Assembly: GCA_963768585.1 (NCBI GenBank)
Contig: CAVYIF010000013.1
Coordinates: 372,001-436,000 of the forward strand
DNA: 64,000 bases
Origin: CAVUNY01 sp963768585
GTDB lineage: Bacteria; Chloroflexota; Anaerolineae; Anaerolineales; Anaerolineaceae
Reading direction: 5' to 3'
A model generated the notes under the pieces. The model was not told where the DNA came from, did not search any database, and was given only the letters and a program-made list of their open reading frames with translations. This document shows positions 61,025-64,000 of the stretch, piece after piece; the first letter of the stretch is position 1; each line of letters begins with the position of its first letter. A program made the translations under genes and the position numbers.

Positions 61025-63835
61025 TTACAATGCTTCCGATTTGTGCCCCATCATGATCCTATCGCCCCCTTCAGATTTGGCAGCATAAGATGCAGCATCG
61101 CACGCAAGGATCACACGTTCGGCAGATGCCCCATGATCTGGGTAGGCGGTGACGCCAATCGACATTGTAATTGGACCAATATGTTTGCCTTCATACTGTA
61201 GCCCCAACCTTTTTACCGATTCACGTAACTGCTCAGCTCTCCGCCAGACATCTGCCAGTGTAGCCTCGGGCAGTACGATGGTGAATTCATCACCGCCATA
61301 CCGGCAAGCCACATCCTCTCCGCGAAAGAGGTTCAACAATTCACGCCCAAGCGTTTTTAAAACGAGATCCCCGGCGTCATGTCCATACCGGTCGTTGATC
61401 GGTTTCATTTTGTCAATGTCAAACATAATGATCCCGACTGAAGTTGAATGGCGGTTTGCTCGGCGAACCTCCCTTTCTAACGTCTCTTCCATATAGCGCC
61501 GGTTGTATAATTTTGTTAGCGGGTCACGGATTGCCTGACTGCGCAGCTCATCACGTAACTTCAGATTGGTCAGTGGAATGGCGATGTATTCGCCAATTTT
61601 TACCGCCAGCTGTTGCTGTTCCTGATTGAATCCAGATTTGCCCATCTCTTTCGCCATCCGCAAATGAAGCAGCCCTACCAATTCTCCCTGGGCAACAAGC
61701 GGGACGCACATATATCCGGAGTGAAGCGGTTCTTTGATATGGCTGCATACTGGTTCTGAAGCAGGATCGACGATCGAATAGATCCTTCCTCGCCTGAGCG
61801 CCCAACACTCATTTGACGCCAGTTCATGTTCCGACGAACCCGGGGGTGCGCTGCCCCAGGCAGCAACATTTTCTGCCGGATCTTTTGGGTCATGATTAAT
61901 ATAAAGAGCACCAGAACTAGCCGGGACCAATTTCTCCATAAAGCGGATGATGATCGGATAGGCCTCATCTGCAATCCGACAGGCCTGGAGCAAATCACCC
62001 ATTTCGGTGATTAAGGTGTTTTCTTTTGTTCTTATTTCTAATTCTTGAACCTTGGCCTGTGTCCTTTCTTGCTCATCATCTGCCGCTTTCGCCAATTGTT
62101 TGCGATCTACCAGATTGACAAACATTTCGCCGCTAATTTTTAATAATGCGAGAATTTCTTGTGAAAATTCCACTTCTTTCTTAATCGCCTCAAACCCGAG
62201 ATATCCCACCAGAGATCGGTTGGAAATCAGCGGAATAGCGGTGAATGACTTAATGCCTTTTGCCTGTAAATATCCCACTGCTTCATCCCGTTCCATGCTC
62301 AAGGCAGATATTTTCTGAAAATGGATCGTCTCCAATTGGTTCAGCTTATTGAGAATTGATTGAAACTCGTTTTCTGAAATATCTTTTAGCTCATCAAATT
62401 TTTTGTTTTTTTGGCTGCTGTAGCTGTATGCTTGCTCACCCCTTCCCTCATTTGGAAACATTATCAGGTAGCCTCGATCCACCCCAATTAGCTTTACGAT
62501 CGTTTCCAGTGCATGCGTGATTGCTTCATCAATTTTCTCAATATCCACATTGATAAAATATGTCGATATCACCGCCAGAATATGCTCGATCCTGTTTCGG
62601 TATTGTATTTTCTCAAGTTTTTGCAGCCATTCCTGGCCTTCAACTTCATGACTGTCATTGCCTTCGATTAATTTAAGCTGGTTCGCGGCAATATGTGTCA
62701 AAATACTCAGGAGACTTACCTGTTCAGCATTAAAAGATTCTGCGTTGTTTTCATAAAATAAGGTCAGGACATATAAAGGTTGGCTGGTTGTTGTTATTGG
62801 AAGGCCGATAGCAGCTGAAAAATCCGCATCCCGAATCCAGGAGGTCCGATCTGGCCAATTTTGATATTTCTCTACTACCTGGACCTGCCCAGATTTCCAG
62901 ACCTTCCAGGGTAAATCTCTGCCCATCTTAATTTGGGTTCCAATCAAATTCGCCAACTTGCCAACGCCGTATTTTAAAACAGCAGCTGATCCGTCGGGCA
63001 TGATTTGCCAGATTCCGACCTGGTCGGTAGTCACAGTTTTGCCGGACGATTTCACAACCCGTTCTAACAAGACTGATCGATCCACAACCATTGTAAGATC
63101 CGGGAGAAATTCTTTTAGCTGATCAATGCTGTCTTTAATGGTTTGGTTTTCTTCTTCAATCTGTTTTTGAAAGGTAATATCCTGACCGGAAACCAGGAGC
63201 GTTGTTCTATCCCGGTTATCTTCATTCAAAGGGATTCTGGAGAATCGAATCCATCGAATTCCATCCACGCCGCGGATTTCCTCGTCGCGCATGGCTGGAA
63301 TCCCCGAATTTAGGATTTTTTCCTCCTCCTGGCGAAAGGCGACAGCCTGTACCCGTGGGAAGAACTTGAAGTCCGATTCCCCGACCAGATTTTGCCCTTT
63401 TTTGCCGAGAAAATATTGATAAACAGGATTTGTGTATAGATAGTTGCCGAGATGATCTTTAAGGATCACCATAAACGGCACTTTTTCAAATCCTGCCCGG
63501 TAGCGCTCTAGTTCTGAAAGAACAGCCATGTTTCCCGTGGTTTCAGCTGATGTTGTATTCGCCAGTGAAAGCAAGCCGAAAAGAAGCGACCCACTCCCGA
63601 TCAACATTAAAATCATGGTCACAATTTCTATCAAATCGAGATCCAATCCCTGGACCATATAATTCTGATAGGCTGTATATCCAGCTATAGCTGAAAGCAC
63701 GAAGCAGGCAAACGCCAGTGCAACCCAGGCTATTGGATGTTGGCTCTGGCGAATTGGTTTGAATACCAGAATGCCGGCAAGTAAGAATATCAATGCTGAT
63801 ACACCAAAGCCAATAGCCTCAATTGTAAAATTCAT
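61025..63835 (-). CDS. membrane-anchored PAS/GAF/GGDEF diguanylate cyclase
   Basis: A 936-residue c-di-GMP signalling protein. Three N-terminal TM helices (residues 6-25, 37-58, 70-95) are followed by a PAS domain (about 108-225, FEKVPFMVILKDHLGNYLYT), a coiled coil, then three GAF-type domains (about 235-400, 420-580 and 615-770). The C-terminal GGDEF domain (about 775-936) has the active RYGGDEFTIVLPEA motif and an RGED inhibitory I-site placed five residues before it, so product inhibition is expected. Multiple GAF domains point to complex input, perhaps redox or ligand sensing. It is convergent with the queA-like gene. Confidence 0.95.
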   Translation of the reverse strand: MNFTIEAIGFGVSALIFLLAGILVFKPIRQSQHPIAWVALAFACFVLSAIAGYTAYQNYMVQGLDLDLIEIVTMILMLIGSGSLLFGLLSLANTTSAETTGNMAVLSELERYRAGFEKVPFMVILKDHLGNYLYTNPVYQYFLGKKGQNLVGESDFKFFPRVQAVAFRQEEEKILNSGIPAMRDEEIRGVDGIRWIRFSRIPLNEDNRDRTTLLVSGQDITFQKQIEEENQTIKDSIDQLKEFLPDLTMVVDRSVLLERVVKSSGKTVTTDQVGIWQIMPDGSAAVLKYGVGKLANLIGTQIKMGRDLPWKVWKSGQVQVVEKYQNWPDRTSWIRDADFSAAIGLPITTTSQPLYVLTLFYENNAESFNAEQVSLLSILTHIAANQLKLIEGNDSHEVEGQEWLQKLEKIQYRNRIEHILAVISTYFINVDIEKIDEAITHALETIVKLIGVDRGYLIMFPNEGRGEQAYSYSSQKNKKFDELKDISENEFQSILNKLNQLETIHFQKISALSMERDEAVGYLQAKGIKSFTAIPLISNRSLVGYLGFEAIKKEVEFSQEILALLKISGEMFVNLVDRKQLAKAADDEQERTQAKVQELEIRTKENTLITEMGDLLQACRIADEAYPIIIRFMEKLVPASSGALYINHDPKDPAENVAAWGSAPPGSSEHELASNECWALRRGRIYSIVDPASEPVCSHIKEPLHSGYMCVPLVAQGELVGLLHLRMAKEMGKSGFNQEQQQLAVKIGEYIAIPLTNLKLRDELRSQAIRDPLTKLYNRRYMEETLEREVRRANRHSTSVGIIMFDIDKMKPINDRYGHDAGDLVLKTLGRELLNLFRGEDVACRYGGDEFTIVLPEATLADVWRRAEQLRESVKRLGLQYEGKHIGPITMSIGVTAYPDHGASAERVILACDAASYAAKSEGGDRIMMGHKSEAL

Positions 63836-63936
63836 TTATCCCAATCCCTTATGACGGAACCATTTAGAGTAATTCTATATTCGATTATATGGGAGGTGGT
63901 AAGATTCGAGTATCTTATTATTGAGGTGCACCCTAA

Positions 63937-64000
63937 ATGCGGATCACGACCTGGAATGTAAATGGATTACGCGCAATTACGAAGAAAAATTTCTTTGAAG
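63937..64000 (+). CDS. xth: exodeoxyribonuclease III (start only, runs off the window)
   Basis: The last 64 bases encode MRITTWNVNGLRAITKKNFF, the invariant N-terminus of the exonuclease III/AP endonuclease family, with catalytic Asn in WNVNG. GAGGTG precedes the ATG by 8 bases. Length and remaining motifs lie outside the window, so only the family is firm. It is divergent from the GGDEF gene with a 101-base gap. Confidence 0.88.
   Translation, partial: MRITTWNVNGLRAITKKNFFE

Noticed and set aside
1..64000. A CRISPR array, rRNA operon or IS element
   Set aside because: No regularly spaced short repeats, rRNA-like sequence or transposase with terminal repeats was seen on reading through the window.

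Overview
The window reads as a chromosomal segment of a Gram-positive-like, probably anaerobic member of the Chloroflexota, most likely class Anaerolineae. This placement is an inference. It rests on secreted LysM proteins with Thr/Pro-rich linkers, coenzyme F420 genes, an aldehyde ferredoxin oxidoreductase, LarA, an ATP-dependent PEP carboxykinase, the PgpH-YbeY-DgkA and Hsp20-Lon arrangements, and proteins that look lineage-restricted. Gene density is high. I see no rRNA, CRISPR array, prophage or recognisable insertion sequence, and one tRNA.

Layout. 1-4.7 kb (minus): a stress operon of Hsp20, Lon protease, a single-domain response regulator and a PHP/AlbA_2 protein. 4.8 kb: tRNA-Arg(TCT). 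5.0-9.3 kb (minus): an unrecognised two-gene pair, then DUF192, a LysM/M23 peptidase and another receiver. 9.4 kb (plus): a NarL-type regulator with a good promoter and a bidirectional terminator. 10.1-17.3 kb (minus): a housekeeping block with endonuclease IV, DgkA, YbeY, PgpH, YqeY (frameshifted), a ComEA-like protein, a DUF1385 protein and an M20 peptidase.

17.5-35.4 kb (plus) is a single-direction array of about 16 genes and the most distinctive part. It encodes an SsnA-like aminohydrolase, three F420-linked proteins, a thioesterase, two molybdenum hydroxylases with different domain fusions, XdhC, YqeB, a YqeC-MocA fusion, a second MocA, a CBS-type pyrophosphatase and a class IV aminotransferase. 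YqeB, YqeC and SsnA are recognised companions of selenium-dependent molybdenum hydroxylases. I therefore infer oxidation of purines or other N-heterocycles by labile-selenium enzymes, possibly with electrons passed to F420. Three genes near the 3' end of this array carry a frameshift or an in-frame stop.

35.4-39.2 kb (minus): MrfB exonuclease and an MrfA-type helicase with an HNH nuclease motif inserted before its C-terminal zinc region. 39.3-49.6 kb: prepilin peptidase, PckA, a GH113-like lipoprotein, NusB, Asp23, LarA, an AOR-family oxidoreductase and a stand-alone GyrA C-terminal beta-propeller. 49.6-54.6 kb looks like an accessory patch: 600 bases of AT-rich DNA with promoters, a tyrosine recombinase with an operator-like palindrome, a VanW-like secreted protein behind a promoter holding a LexA-type palindrome, an APH-like kinase and a CAP/LysM surface protein. 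54.7-64 kb: an SDR, an unrecognised 493-residue protein, a GAF histidine kinase with its NarL-type regulator, a second SDR with a divergent QueA paralogue, a large PAS/GAF/GGDEF protein and the start of exonuclease III.

Four coding interruptions in otherwise normal genes (three single-base indels in mononucleotide runs, one TGA) may be sequencing errors. They are flagged individually.
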